NCBI GenBank assembly: GCA_963585895.1
Contig: OY757917.1
Span: 107,432,707 to 107,496,706, forward strand
Length of the DNA stretch: 64,000 bases
Direction: 5' to 3'
Source: Sepioteuthis lessoniana
Lineage: Eukaryota > Mollusca > Cephalopoda > Myopsida > Loliginidae
Positions 27,561 to 38,531 of the stretch are shown one piece after another; the stretch's first letter is position 1; every line of letters starts with the position of its first letter. A program made the translations under genes and the position numbers. The notes below the pieces were generated by a model, which searched no databases, was not told the origin of the DNA, and was given only the letters and a program-made list of their open reading frames with translations.

Positions 27561-30500
27561 ATGGCTCTAAACCTTGCTACTTTGAATGTGAGGGGATTGA
27601 GGGATCCGGGCAAGTGTACGCGCTTGCTTGGTGAACTTAAAACTCTCGGCGTAGACGTTGCTGCAGTGCAGGAAACCCATTTCACTTGCGGTGCCGACTG
27701 TCGTGTGCTGGAAAGCGATTTTAACGTTTTCTCAGCATACGGCAGCCGTACCAGCGTTGGGGTTTCTTTGCTAGTTGGACGCAGCCTTGATGCTGATGTT
27801 GACGTTGTTTTTGCAGGTGACGGGGGCCGACTGGTTGTGGCCGATGTTGCCGTGAAAAGTTTCAAGTTTCGTCTGGTTGCGGTTTATGCGCCCAATATCG
27901 TTGTGGAGAGGGTTTCCTTTTTTCGTCGGTTGGCGCCGTTCCTGGACGATACGAAGCGGCTAGTTTTAATGGGTGATTGGAATGCGATCCTTGATCCCAA
28001 GACAGATAAGGTCGGGCGGGGAGCTAGGCGTGTGGGAAGGTGTGAAAGCAGCCTTGCCGGCCTCATGACTCGTCATGACCTCGTCGACAGGTTTCGTCTG
28101 GATCACCCAGGGCGGGAGATGTGGACGTGGCTAGATAGTTCGCCCTCTGCCAAAGTAGGTTCCTACTTGGACAGAGTGTTAGTGAGACGAGCTGACATTG
28201 ATTTTGTTAGTTGTCCCACGTTCCACTTGATAGCGTGGACTGACCATAAACTTGTTAGAGTCAGTCTACGGTTAGCAAATAGGCCTAGTCTGGCCGGCTA
28301 CTGGAAGTTCAATACCTCCTTACTGGAGATACGGGACTTCCGGGACCGGCTAGAATCCCTAATTCAGCGGGCGTTAGTGGGGGCGGTTACCGGGAATAGG
28401 TGGTGGGGATCTCTTAAACATAGGATTAGAGATTTCGCTACCAAGTACGGTCGACAGCTCAACGTAGATAGGACCGCGGAAGCGAAATCTATAGACGATA
28501 GACTTTCCCGGGCGGTGGCTGGGGGGGACTCCCTAAACGTAGAGCTAGCTAGGGGGGACCTTGAGCGCGAGAGTAGCGAGCGCTACAAGGGATACGTAGT
28601 TAGATCTAGGTTAAAGAGAGTTCTCAACGAAGCTGTGAAAACGAACGCGACTGCGCGTGAAGAAGAAGTGCGAAGGTTCCCCGATCGGTATATCGGTTCT
28701 GTCAAGGCCCCGGATGGGCGACTGCTGCGATCGGCTCGCGAGATTCGTGACGCCTTTCGGGCGCACTTTCGGGATCGCTTTGCCCGCTGTTCTGATCTCC
28801 CGCTCCGGGAGTTTCGTAGCTATCTTGCCGACTTTCCCCGCCTTGGGGTGGCTGAAGCGGCTAGCTGCGAGGGTGTGGTTACTGAATGCGAAGTCCGTGA
28901 CGCGTTGAAGCAGGTCGGCCTGAACAAGTCGCCGGGACTAGATGGTTTGCCCTACGAAGTGTACTTGAGGATGTCGCACATGTTTGTGCCTATTCTGACG
29001 GATATGTTCAACCATTGGTTCGCCCAGGGAGCCATCCCTGGTAGCGTTACCAAGGGCGTGATCACATTGCTGAAGAAAGGTGGCAGGCATGTTTGGGAGG
29101 GTTTAGACGATTACAGGCCCATAACTCTGCTTAATACAGAGTTAAAGATTTTGGCCCGGGTCTTAGCGAATCGTTTACAGCTTGTCATTAGCGATCTGAT
29201 CGGCTCTGAGCAGACTTTTGCTGTGAAGGGAAGATCGATCCAGGACAACCTGCACTTGATTCGCGAGGTCCTAGAGGGTATAGAAGACGGCACCGAGGCC
29301 GCGCTGATCAGTTTAGATCAGTCCAAGGCCTTCGATAGGGTTGACCATCGGTTTTTGGCGACTGTTTTGGAGACTGCCGGATTCAAACCGGAGTTCCGCA
29401 GATGGATTAGCATGATGTACCACAACCCTCAGGCAGTGGTGCAGGTGAACGGAAGGCGTTCGGCGGTGTTCGCGGTCGAGCGGTCGGTCCGGCAGGGCTG
29501 CCCGTTGTCTCCTCTTCTCTATGTCCTAGCTTTGGAGCCCCTGCTCCGTAGGCTTAGGGATAGGACGGCAAATCCGGCCCTGCGCGGTGTCCCTTTTGCT
29601 GGCCCTCTTACGGCAAGGGTTTCCGCGTTCGCCGATGATATCACAGTGTTTGTATCCCGCCGTCTGGATATAAAGGCTGTGAAGAAGGCGGTTAGCGAGT
29701 ACGAGCGGATTGCAGGAGCCAAGGTCAATTTTGACAAAAGCGAAGGTTTGCGGCTCGGTGCTTGGAGGGGTAGCAATACTCTTCCGGGGCCGTTCCGCTG
29801 GAGTGACGGACCCGTCCGCATCCTCGGGGTGTGGTTCGGGCCCGGCCTCCAACTGGAGCGAAATTGGTCGGAAATACAAGCCAAGGTGAATGCTCAGGTG
29901 GGAATCTGGCTTTCAAGGAGGTTGTCCTTAAAGGGCAGGGCGGAGGCGTGCGCCGTGTACGTCTTCCCCTTGATCCTTTACCGATTGGCTGTACTTCCTC
30001 TGCCTAAGGTAAATCGGTTGGCGCTGCAACGATCCCTTTCCAGATTGCTCTGGGGAGGTGCAAGGCCGATGGTCCGTAGGCAGGTCTGTATCCAACGTAC
30101 ACGCAACGGGGGTCTAGGTATGCCTGATCTGGAGAGCCACTGGCTTGCTGAAAGACTTGCATACCTGGGCAGAGCTTTGACGGGGGACGCAGTGTGGAGA
30201 CTGAAGGCGAGTCGGACTTTTCCTCGCCTAAAGTCAGACCCAAAGGCTGAAGGTCGACGTAGGCCATTGGGCGAAACACTGTTTGTCCGCGAGTGCCGAA
30301 CGGCCCTTCGTAACCTTCTTGGGTCCAGTGACCTTTCACGGCCTCGAAAAGAACTATATCGGGAGCTAGTGGTGGGTTCCGCTTCTGATCCTCTCAGCGA
30401 GCGGCACGGCTGGACGACGGAGGAGATTCGCTCTCATTGGAATTGGGCGCCAGGATCGAGCTTCTTGAACAACTCCGAGTTCTCGCTCACCTGGCGACTT

Positions 30501-31028
30501 GTGCGAAATGCGTTACCCCTTGTCGGCTTGAACTACAGAGCGGGCCTGGCAGACATGCCCGATTGCGCTCGCTGCGGCAGTGGCTTGGAAGAAACGGCTG
30601 AGCACGCCTTCTACTACTGCGAGCGAGTTCGCCCGTTTTGGGATCACGTCGGCGAGTGGACGGCTCGCATCGAACCCAAACAGCTCGTGCTGCTCGACGT
30701 TGGTTACGTCGTGGACAACGTTCTTCCTCCGTATCAGGGTGAGAAGCGTGTGGTGTTTCTCGCGATCCTAGCTGTAGCTAGAATGGTGATTTGGACGACG
30801 CGAAACAAGGGATTGTATGACGATGCAAACTTTTCTCATCGTGATCTGATTTTGTATTTTCGGCATCAGCTGAGGGTCAAAATCAGATGCGATAGAAAAC
30901 GCTTGGATCGCATAACATTCAGCAAAAGGTGGGTGAATGCAGCGAGCCTGGTCGTGCGAAAGGGAGCAACGTTGGAGTCATCCTTCCCTCCTCTGCCGGC
31001 TCATGGCGTCTACGGTACGGGTCCTTAG
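27561..31028 (+). CDS. LINE ORF2 protein, endonuclease-reverse transcriptase (1155 aa), intact
   Basis: Complete endonuclease, RT (Asp586, FADD 690-693) and C-terminal CCHC (1002-1020), six-G tract. It is a mosaic: Thr148 as in the frameshifted A units, but Val302/Ala306 (NVDRTAE) as in unit 9 and Ala392/Ala448/Ile772 as in B units. Private residues: Ser411, Ala635 and Arg993. The switch from A-like to B-like markers between residues 148 and 302 suggests conversion or crossing-over within ORF2. Confidence 0.96.
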   Translation: MALNLATLNVRGLRDPGKCTRLLGELKTLGVDVAAVQETHFTCGADCRVLESDFNVFSAYGSRTSVGVSLLVGRSLDADVDVVFAGDGGRLVVADVAVKSFKFRLVAVYAPNIVVERVSFFRRLAPFLDDTKRLVLMGDWNAILDPKTDKVGRGARRVGRCESSLAGLMTRHDLVDRFRLDHPGREMWTWLDSSPSAKVGSYLDRVLVRRADIDFVSCPTFHLIAWTDHKLVRVSLRLANRPSLAGYWKFNTSLLEIRDFRDRLESLIQRALVGAVTGNRWWGSLKHRIRDFATKYGRQLNVDRTAEAKSIDDRLSRAVAGGDSLNVELARGDLERESSERYKGYVVRSRLKRVLNEAVKTNATAREEEVRRFPDRYIGSVKAPDGRLLRSAREIRDAFRAHFRDRFARCSDLPLREFRSYLADFPRLGVAEAASCEGVVTECEVRDALKQVGLNKSPGLDGLPYEVYLRMSHMFVPILTDMFNHWFAQGAIPGSVTKGVITLLKKGGRHVWEGLDDYRPITLLNTELKILARVLANRLQLVISDLIGSEQTFAVKGRSIQDNLHLIREVLEGIEDGTEAALISLDQSKAFDRVDHRFLATVLETAGFKPEFRRWISMMYHNPQAVVQVNGRRSAVFAVERSVRQGCPLSPLLYVLALEPLLRRLRDRTANPALRGVPFAGPLTARVSAFADDITVFVSRRLDIKAVKKAVSEYERIAGAKVNFDKSEGLRLGAWRGSNTLPGPFRWSDGPVRILGVWFGPGLQLERNWSEIQAKVNAQVGIWLSRRLSLKGRAEACAVYVFPLILYRLAVLPLPKVNRLALQRSLSRLLWGGARPMVRRQVCIQRTRNGGLGMPDLESHWLAERLAYLGRALTGDAVWRLKASRTFPRLKSDPKAEGRRRPLGETLFVRECRTALRNLLGSSDLSRPRKELYRELVVGSASDPLSERHGWTTEEIRSHWNWAPGSSFLNNSEFSLTWRLVRNALPLVGLNYRAGLADMPDCARCGSGLEETAEHAFYYCERVRPFWDHVGEWTARIEPKQLVLLDVGYVVDNVLPPYQGEKRVVFLAILAVARMVIWTTRNKGLYDDANFSHRDLILYFRHQLRVKIRCDRKRLDRITFSKRWVNAASLVVRKGATLESSFPPLPAHGVYGTGP

Positions 31029-31633
31029 GGACCCCACCCCTGGTGAGTAAAACTGTTCCCTTTTTCTTTGGTACCCAGGTACCTAGTTAGCAGTATGTTT
31101 GTGAGTCATTGTCCCCGTCATCTAGTTGTTAGTTCTCAAGATCTTCCCCATCCCCATTATTTTTGTACCTCAATCCGTATCCCAGTCCACGTTTACTGAA
31201 GATCTTGAACATTCATATGTATAAAAATCATATCACCTACTTGTATTAACCCATACCGCGCCCGACCCCTAAATTCTTTTCACCCCTGTAGATTAGGATC
31301 CCTGCCCCACCTAGGGTAGGTCCGACTTGTTTCCGGTTCTTTCGCCCCGGAAAACAGTCGGCCTCCAATTTTATAGACGGGGGGATGGGAGGGCAACCAA
31401 ACGGGGGATTTTTCCTTGTTTTTATATATATTTCGGGGTTTTTCTCCCATTCCCATCACATTCATTGTAAATAAATCATAAAATCATTCATGAATCTCGG
31501 GATTTTAAGTAGGACTTCTTCATAGAGCAAATGTGGTATTGTGGTGATTGTAGCGCAAAAGGCGATGGATGAATGGATATTTATTGTATTGTTGAATGGG
31601 TCGGCGAATGTGGCTAGCTAGGTCTCCTTAGTT

Positions 31634-31640
31634 TATATAG
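31634..31640 (+). promoter_or_regulatory. TATA-like box near the 3' end of unit 5
   Basis: TATATAG 102 bp before the boundary. Confidence 0.4.
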
Positions 31641-31691
31641 AAAAGTATGACCGCTCCCTTCCCCTCCCCAAAAACTTCAAGGCCTTGTGCC

Positions 31692-31717
31692 TTCTGTGTA
31701 CACTACACAGAAATAAA
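31692..31717 (+). terminator. 3' terminal hairpin overlapping AATAAA (unit 5)
   Basis: Perfect 9-bp hairpin 31692-31712, AATAAA 31712-31717. Confidence 0.65.
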
Positions 31718-31746
31718 GCAGACTCGAACCTTCAGGCAGACTCGAA
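31718..31746 (+). repeat. Unit 5/unit 6 boundary, duplicated GCAGACTCGAA
   Basis: Long form; boundary at 31735/31736. Confidence 0.65.
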
Positions 31747-32045
31747 TGTGAATTTTTTGTCTGAGTTCTTTTTCACCACGAAAAAGTAAGTTCTTTATTG
31801 TTAAAAATTTGTTAAAATTATTGTTATTGAATTTTATTGTTGTTAAAGTTTTGTGACCCCCCTCAAACTATTGTTCTTTGTTTGTGAGGAGGGTCAAACG
31901 CGACTCGATTTTTTTTGTTGAACTTTTTTAAAAAAAAACGACCGCCATTTTTATCAACATTCATCGTTCTACATTTATTCGTCTCGCCTGAATTTTTTGC
32001 AACACCATACGCGTTTCATCTCCCTCTGGTTGTGTTTTCACAACT

Positions 32046-33998
32046 ATGGGGGAGCCCAACAACATGAAATCGCAATCACCGACCGACATATTCCAAACGC
32101 AACCCTCCCCAATGCCGGAAGAAGCTCCATTCGACCTCTCTTCATCGGCAAGTACAATACCACCGGCACAAAAACCAAAACAAACAGCTGTCTCTTGGTC
32201 TTCACATTGCGTGAATAAAAAATCCCCTTGTGACTACGCAAGAGACAGGGTCGAAAAGTATGAAAAGTATTTCAAGGACGGGGAAATTCTCCCAATACCC
32301 GAATTGGTCGAGGCGGTCGAACCGAAGACCCTGTCCTTCGTAGTCACAGACATTAAGACCAAGAGACTAGCGGGGATTAAGAAAGAAACTTTTGAAGACC
32401 TTCTGAAAACGGCAAACATCCCAGGAAAATATTTCTGCCGCAGAAGTTTCGCTACATGGGATGTCTTATTACCCTCAGAGGAAGTAGCGAAAAGCCTCGC
32501 CGGTGGTAACATCACCACACGCTTCTTCCGGCTACAACCGGAATATCGAGGCAAAAGAAGAATACGAGTCACCGTATGCAATGTATCTATGCAATTGAGT
32601 GGTGACGTCCTCGCCGCCTATCTAAGTATATACGGCGGCGTGGAACAAGTCACACAAGTAACGTCAACACGGGGAACCGCGTACGGTGACTACGTATTCG
32701 TTATGTGCCTCGATAGGGGAGGGTTTAACAAAATTCCCCATAAAATACGATACCGCGATCAAACCATGACAGTCATCGTTGAGGGCAGGAAACCGCTATG
32801 TTGGTCCTGCAATAACATCGGCCACTTTTCAAAAAACTGCCCTCAAAAATCAACAATCACCACCACAACAACGAATACTACTACTACTACTGCTACTACT
32901 GCTACTCCTGCACCTGTCATAGCAGCAATAATACCAACAGAAACCTCAGAAAACAAACAAGAAACCCCTAAAGAAAATGAGGAAGGGTGGACGCAAGTCA
33001 CCAGAAAAAAGGGAGGGAAAAAAACTCCCCCAAAAAACCCAGCAACAACAGATACAACAACTCATTTGACTACAACTACGAAACCGACGACCACAAATAC
33101 GAAACAATCAACTGCAAAACAATCAACAAAAGAAGACAACCAAAACATTGACCCGATGGATATGTCCATGAATTTAAAAAGAAGGAGAGACAGCGAGGAT
33201 TCACCAACTAAAGAGGGGGAGAAAAAACATCCAAAAAAACCCACACAAACAACCACCATACCTCAGCATAAGGGGGAAAAAACAACAGAAAAATCACCAG
33301 TCCAAAATAAACAAAGACCAGCACAATTGATTCCTCTCCCACAAAAAACAAAAACCACCCCTATCATCCCAACAGAAACACCATTACCCCCCTCTCTTTC
33401 ACCAATTAAAACCCCCAAAATGCTTACTCGATCCTATTCAGCAACCAGACTTACACCCTCTCCCCAAACACCGTCAACATCAGCAGCAACTGTTCAAAAA
33501 CCAAGAGCACGCTCTACGGAAGCCCGACGTGCCATAAACTCTTTTTACTTCTGCGAAGATATCATGGACAATCCACACATAGACCACACTTTAAAACAAT
33601 CATTAAAACCATTACGCTCGCTCCAAAAAATTGACACTAAAGACATCACAAAGCCACATCTATTCAAGGACGCACCAAAATTGACCACATTCGTCCGCTT
33701 GGCTGGCAATCGGACCAAGGAACTCTGGAACTTTATTGACGAAGCCAGCCGGGCGGATGTAATGCTGGTCGATACGAAAAATCCAATGCTGAAAAAAATG
33801 CTACCCTTCTGTGCGGGCAGGGTCCCGATTTTGGTTCACCCATCATTCTATAGGTCCCTAAAGTTGCGGTACCCTATGGATGTCGGTGGAATTACCAGGG
33901 ACGACCGAGTAAGTACTGAACTCGGCACCGGATCCCTGCGTCAGGCCGTCGGCATCCTTACTCCGAAGGATTTCCGGCCCGTAGTCGACACTGAGTAA
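32046..33998 (+). CDS. LINE ORF1 protein, type A (650 aa), complete
   Basis: RRM-like region, CCHC knuckle (C252, C255, H260, C265), Thr-rich tract, Lys/Pro linker and C-terminal domain all present; Ser465 is TCA. Since ORF2 of this unit is broken, the protein would need a reverse transcriptase from another unit for mobility. Its sequence appears the same as the unit 5 protein. Confidence 0.93.
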   Translation: MGEPNNMKSQSPTDIFQTQPSPMPEEAPFDLSSSASTIPPAQKPKQTAVSWSSHCVNKKSPCDYARDRVEKYEKYFKDGEILPIPELVEAVEPKTLSFVVTDIKTKRLAGIKKETFEDLLKTANIPGKYFCRRSFATWDVLLPSEEVAKSLAGGNITTRFFRLQPEYRGKRRIRVTVCNVSMQLSGDVLAAYLSIYGGVEQVTQVTSTRGTAYGDYVFVMCLDRGGFNKIPHKIRYRDQTMTVIVEGRKPLCWSCNNIGHFSKNCPQKSTITTTTTNTTTTTATTATPAPVIAAIIPTETSENKQETPKENEEGWTQVTRKKGGKKTPPKNPATTDTTTHLTTTTKPTTTNTKQSTAKQSTKEDNQNIDPMDMSMNLKRRRDSEDSPTKEGEKKHPKKPTQTTTIPQHKGEKTTEKSPVQNKQRPAQLIPLPQKTKTTPIIPTETPLPPSLSPIKTPKMLTRSYSATRLTPSPQTPSTSAATVQKPRARSTEARRAINSFYFCEDIMDNPHIDHTLKQSLKPLRSLQKIDTKDITKPHLFKDAPKLTTFVRLAGNRTKELWNFIDEASRADVMLVDTKNPMLKKMLPFCAGRVPILVHPSFYRSLKLRYPMDVGGITRDDRVSTELGTGSLRQAVGILTPKDFRPVVDTE

Positions 33999-34012
33999 GG
34001 TAAGTGGGATTG

Positions 34013-37000
34013 ATGGCTCTAAACCTTGCTACTTTGAATGTGAGGGGATTGAGGGATCCGGGCAAGTGTACGCGCTTGCTTGGTGAACTTAAAACTCTCG
34101 GCGTAGACGTTGCTGCAGTGCAGGAAACCCATTTCACTTGCGGTGCCGACTGTCGTGTGCTGGAAAGCGATTTTAACGTTTTCTCAGCATACGGCAGCCG
34201 TACCAGCGTTGGGGTTTCTTTGCTAGTTGGACGCAGCCTTGATGCTGATGTTGACGTTGTTTTTGCAGGTGACGGGGGCCGACTGGTTGTGGCCGATGTT
34301 GCCGTGAAAAGTTTCAAGTTTCGTCTGGTTGCGGTTTATGCGCCCAATATCGTTGTGGAGAGGGTTTCCTTTTTTCGTCGGTTGGCGCCGTTCCTGGACG
34401 ATACGAAGCGGCTAGTTTTAATGGGTGATTGGAATGCGATCCTTGATCCCAAGACAGATAAGGTCGGGCGGGGAGCTAGGCGTGTGGGAAGGTGTGAAAG
34501 CAGCCTTGCCGGCCTCATGACTCGTCATGACCTCGTCGACAGGTTTCGTCTGGATCACCCAGGGCGGGAGATGTGGACGTGGCTAGATAGTTCGCCCTCT
34601 GCCAAAGTAGGTTCCTACTTGGACAGAGTGTTAGTGAGACGAGCTGACATTGATTTTGTTAGTTGTCCCACGTTCCACTTGATAGCGTGGACTGACCATA
34701 AACTTGTTAGAGTCAGTCTACGGTTAGCAAATAGGCCTAGTCTGGCCGGCTACTGGAAGTTCAATACCTCCTTACTGGAGATACGGGACTTCCGGGACCG
34801 GCTGGAATCCCTAATTCAGCGGGCGTTAGTGGGGGCGGTTACCGGGAATAGGTGGTGGGGATCTCTTAAACATAGGATTAGAGATTTCGCTACCAAGTAC
34901 GGTCGACAGCTCAACCTAGATAGGACCAAGGAAGCGAAATCTATAGACGATAGACTTTCCCGGGCGGTGGCTGGGGGGGACTCCCTAAACGTAGAGCTAG
35001 CTAGGGGGGGACCTTGAGCGCGAGAGTAGCGAGCGCTACAAGGGATACGTAGTTAGATCTAGGTTAAAGAGAGTTCTCAACGAAGCTGTGAAAACGAACG
35101 CGACTGCGCGTGAAGAAGAAGTGCGAAGGTTCCCCGATCGGTATATCGGTTCTGTCAAGGCCCCGGATGGGCGACTGCTGCGATCGACTCGTGAGATTCG
35201 TGACGCCTTTCGGGCGCACTTTCGGGATCGCTTTGCCCGCTGTACTGATCTCCCGCTCCGGGAGTTTCGTAGCTATCTTGCCGACTTCCCCCGCCTTGGG
35301 GTGGCTGAAGCGGCTAGCTGCGAGGGTGTGGTTACTGAATGCGAAGTCCGTGACACGTTGAAGCAGGTCGGCCTCAACAAGTCGCCGGGACTAGATGGTT
35401 TGCCCTACGAAGTGTACTTGAGGATGTCGCACATGTTTGTGCCTATTCTGACGGATATGTTCAACCATTGGTTCGCCCAGGGAGCCATCCCTGGTAGCGT
35501 TACCAAGGGCGTGATCACATTGCTGAAGAAAGGTGGCAGGCATGTTTGGGAGGGTTTAGACGATTACAGGCCCATAACTCTGCTTAACACAGAGTTAAAG
35601 ATTTTGGCCCGGGTCTTAGCGAATCGTTTACAGCTTGTCATTAGCGATCTGATCGGCTCTGAGCAGACCTTTGCTGTGAAGGGAAGATCGATCCAGGACA
35701 ACCTGCACTTGATTCGCGAGGTCCTAGAGGGTATAGAAGACGGCACCGAGGCCGCGCTGATCAGTTTAGATCAGTCCAAGGCCTTCGATAGGGTTGACCA
35801 TCGGTTTTTGGCGACTGTTTTGGAGACTGCCGGATTCAAACCGGAGTTCCGCAGATGGATTAGCATGATGTACCACAACCCTCAGGCAGTGGTGCAGGTG
35901 AACGGAAGGCGTTCGAGGGTGTTCGCGGTCGAGCGGTCGGTCCGGCAGGGCTGCCCGTTGTCTCCTCTTCTCTATGTCCTAGCTTTGGAGCCCCTGCTCC
36001 GTAGGCTTAGGGATAGGACGGCAAATCCGGCCCTGCGCGGTGTCCCTTTTGCTGGCCCTCTTACGGCAAGGGTTTCCGCGTTCGCCGATGATATCACAGT
36101 GTTTGTATCCCGCCGTCTGGATATAAAGGCTGTGAAGAAGGCGGTTAGCGAGTACGAGCGGATTGCAGGAGCCAAGGTCAATTTTGACAAAAGCGAAGGT
36201 TTGCGGCTCGGTGCTTGGAGGGGTAGCAATACTCTTCCGGGGCCGTTCCGCTGGAGTGACGGACCCGTCCGCATCCTCGGGGTGTGGTTCGGGCCCGGCC
36301 TCCAACTGGAGCGAAATTGGTCGGAAGTACAAGCCAAGGTGAATGCTCAGGTGGGAATCTGGCTTTCAAGGAGGTTGTCCTTAAAGGGCAGGGCGGAGGC
36401 GTGCGCCGTGTACGTCTTCCCCTTGATCCTTTACCGATTGGCTGTACTTCCTCTGCCTAAGGTAAATCGGTTGGCGCTGCAACGATCCCTTTCCAGATTG
36501 CTCTGGGGGGGTGCAAGGCCGATGGTCCGTAGGCAGGTCTGTATCCAACGTACACGCAACGGGGGTCTAGGTATGCCTGATCTGGAGAGCCACTGGCTTG
36601 CTGAAAGACTTGCATACCTGGGCAGAGCTTTGACGGGGGACGCAGTGTGGAGACTGAAGGCGAGTCGGACTTTTCCTCGCCTAAAGTCAGACCCAAAGGC
36701 TGAAGGTCGACGTAGGCCTTTGGGCGAAACACTGTTTGTCCGCGAGTGCCGAACGGCCCTTCGTAACCTTCTTGGGTCCAGTGACCTTTCACGGCCTCGA
36801 AAAGAACTATATCGGGAGCTAGTGGTGGGTTCCGCTTCTGATCCTCTCAGCGAGCGGCACGGCTGGACGACGGAGGAGATTCGCTCTCATTGGAATTGGG
36901 CGCCAGGATCGAGCTTCTTGAACAACTCCGAGTTCTCGCTCACCTGGCGACTTGTGCGAAATGCGTTACCCCTTGTCGGCTTGAACTACAAAGCGGGCCT

Positions 37001-37481
37001 GGCAGACATGCCCGATTGCGCTCGCTGCGGCAGTGGCTTGGAAGAAACGGCTGAGCACGCCTTCTACTACTGCGAGCGAGTTCGCCCGTTTTGGGATCAC
37101 GTCGGCGAGTGGACGGCTCGCATCGAACCCAAACAGCTCGTGCTGCTCGACGTTGGTTACGTCGTGGACAACGTTCTTCCTCCGTATCAGGGTGAGAAGC
37201 GTGTGGTGTTTCTCGCGATCCTAGCTGTAGCTAGAATGGTGATTTGGACGACGCGAAACAAGGGATTGTATGACGATGCAAACTTTTCTCATCGTGATCT
37301 GATTTTGTATTTTCGGCATCAGCTGAGGGTCAAAATCAGATGCGATAGAAAACGCTTGGATCGCATAACATTCAGCAAAAGGTGGGTGAATGCAGCGAGC
37401 CTGGTCGTGCGAAAGGGAGCAACGTTGGAGTCATCCTTCCCTCCTCTGCCGGCTCATGGCGTCTACGGTACGGGTCCTTAG
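34013..37481 (+). pseudogene. ORF2 with +1 G frameshift (7-G tract at 35004-35010)
   Basis: Endonuclease frame runs from ATG 34013 to the stop at 35015-35017. RT and C-terminal CCHC remain open in the shifted frame to 37481. Marker set identical to units 1 and 3 (Thr148, Lys306, Thr392, Thr448, Arg635, Val772). One silent difference is visible: CTG CCC rather than CTG TCC-type spelling around motif B (TGC CCG versus TGT CCG). Confidence 0.92.
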
Positions 37482-38097
37482 GGACCCCACCCCTGGTGAG
37501 TAAAACTGTTCCCTTTTTCTTTTGGTACCCAGGTACCTAGTTAGCAGTATGTTTGTGAGTCATTGTCCCCGTCATCTAGTTGTTAGTTCTCAAGATCTTC
37601 CCCATCCCCATTATTTTTGTACCTCAATCCGTATCCCAGTCCAAGTTTACTGAAGATCTTGAACATTCATATGTATAAAAATCATATCACCTACTTGAAT
37701 TAACCCATACCGCGCCCGACCCCTAAATTCTTTTCACCCCTGTAGATTAGGATCCCTGCCCCACCTAGGGTAGGTCCGACTTGTTTCCGGTTCTTTCGCC
37801 CCGGAAAACAGTCGGCCTCCAATTTTATAGACGGGGGGATGGGAGGGCAACCAAACGGGGGATTTTTCCTTGTTTTTATATATATTTCGGGGTTTTTCTC
37901 CCATTCCCATCACATTCATTGTAAATAAATCATACTTGTAAATAAAATCATTCACGAATCTCGGGATTTTAAGTAGGACTTCTTCATAGAGCAAATGTGG
38001 TATTGTGGTGATTGTAGCGCAAAAGGCGATGGATGAATGGATATTTATTGTATTGTTGAATGGGTCGGCGAATGTGGCTAGCTAGGTCTCCTTAGTT

Positions 38098-38104
38098 TAT
38101 ATAG
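38098..38104 (+). promoter_or_regulatory. TATA-like box near the 3' end of unit 6
   Basis: TATATAG 96 bp before the first base after AATAAA-proximal boundary motif spacer (boundary 38199/38200). Confidence 0.4.
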
Positions 38105-38155
38105 AAAAGTATGACCGCTCCCTTCCCCTCCCCAAAAACTTCAAGGCCTTGTGCC

Positions 38156-38181
38156 TTCTGTGTACACTACACAGAAATAAA
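38156..38181 (+). terminator. 3' terminal hairpin overlapping AATAAA (unit 6)
   Basis: Perfect 9-bp hairpin 38156-38176, AATAAA 38176-38181. Confidence 0.65.
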
Positions 38182-38210
38182 GCAGACTCGAACCTTCAGG
38201 CAGACTCGAA
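38182..38210 (+). repeat. Unit 6/unit 7 boundary, duplicated GCAGACTCGAA
   Basis: Long form; boundary at 38199/38200. Confidence 0.65.
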
Positions 38211-38531
38211 TGTGAATTTTTTTGTCTGAGTTCTTTTTCACTTGAAAAAAGTAAGTTCTTTATTGTTAAAAATTGTTATTGTTATTGCTTTGGAAAAAAT
38301 ATTGTTATTTGTTGGACCTTTTGAAACTTGTTTGTTATTGTTTTTGAACTATTATTGTTGACTGCCCCTCCCCCAAACAATTGTTATTTTGTTTGTTGAG
38401 GGGGGTCAACGCTTGTTATCCTCGGATCATTTTTGAAAAAACATAACGACTTATATCATCATCATCCAACGTATTTTCACCTACACAGAACATTCGACGG
38501 TCATCCTCCCCTAGCTGCCTCATAAGCAGCT

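Larger units (their letters stand above)
25284..31735 (+). mobile_element. LINE unit 5, Tx1-like, type A, complete and coding-intact (6452 bp)
   Basis: The only type A unit in the window with both ORFs open. It stands outside the A*-B dimers, between two of them, and is followed directly by another A unit. Its ORF2 markers (Ala392, Ala448, Ile772) resemble type B units rather than the other A units. Confidence 0.96.
31029..32045 (+). other. Noncoding interval: 3' UTR of unit 5, boundary, type A 5' UTR of unit 6
   Basis: Bipartite stem-loop 31322-31361; short-form AT stretch near 31475; TATA-like box 31634; terminal hairpin/AATAAA 31692-31717; double boundary motif 31718-31746; type A hairpin 31854-31896; start-codon hairpin 32028-32045. 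The only A-to-A interval in the window. No gene. Confidence 0.85.
31736..38199 (+). mobile_element. LINE unit 6, Tx1-like, type A, ORF2 frameshifted (6464 bp)
   Basis: Same ORF2 haplotype as units 1 and 3 but without their ORF1 stop, so it represents an earlier state: frameshift first, stop later. Confidence 0.95.
37482..38531 (+). other. Noncoding interval: 3' UTR of unit 6, boundary, type B 5' UTR of unit 7
   Basis: Bipartite stem-loop 37776-37815; long-form AT stretch; TATA-like box 38098; terminal hairpin/AATAAA 38156-38181; double boundary motif 38182-38210; hairpin 38358-38410; start-codon hairpin 38512-38532. Carries AAG and GAATT, the variants typical of tails of frameshifted A units. 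No gene. Confidence 0.85.
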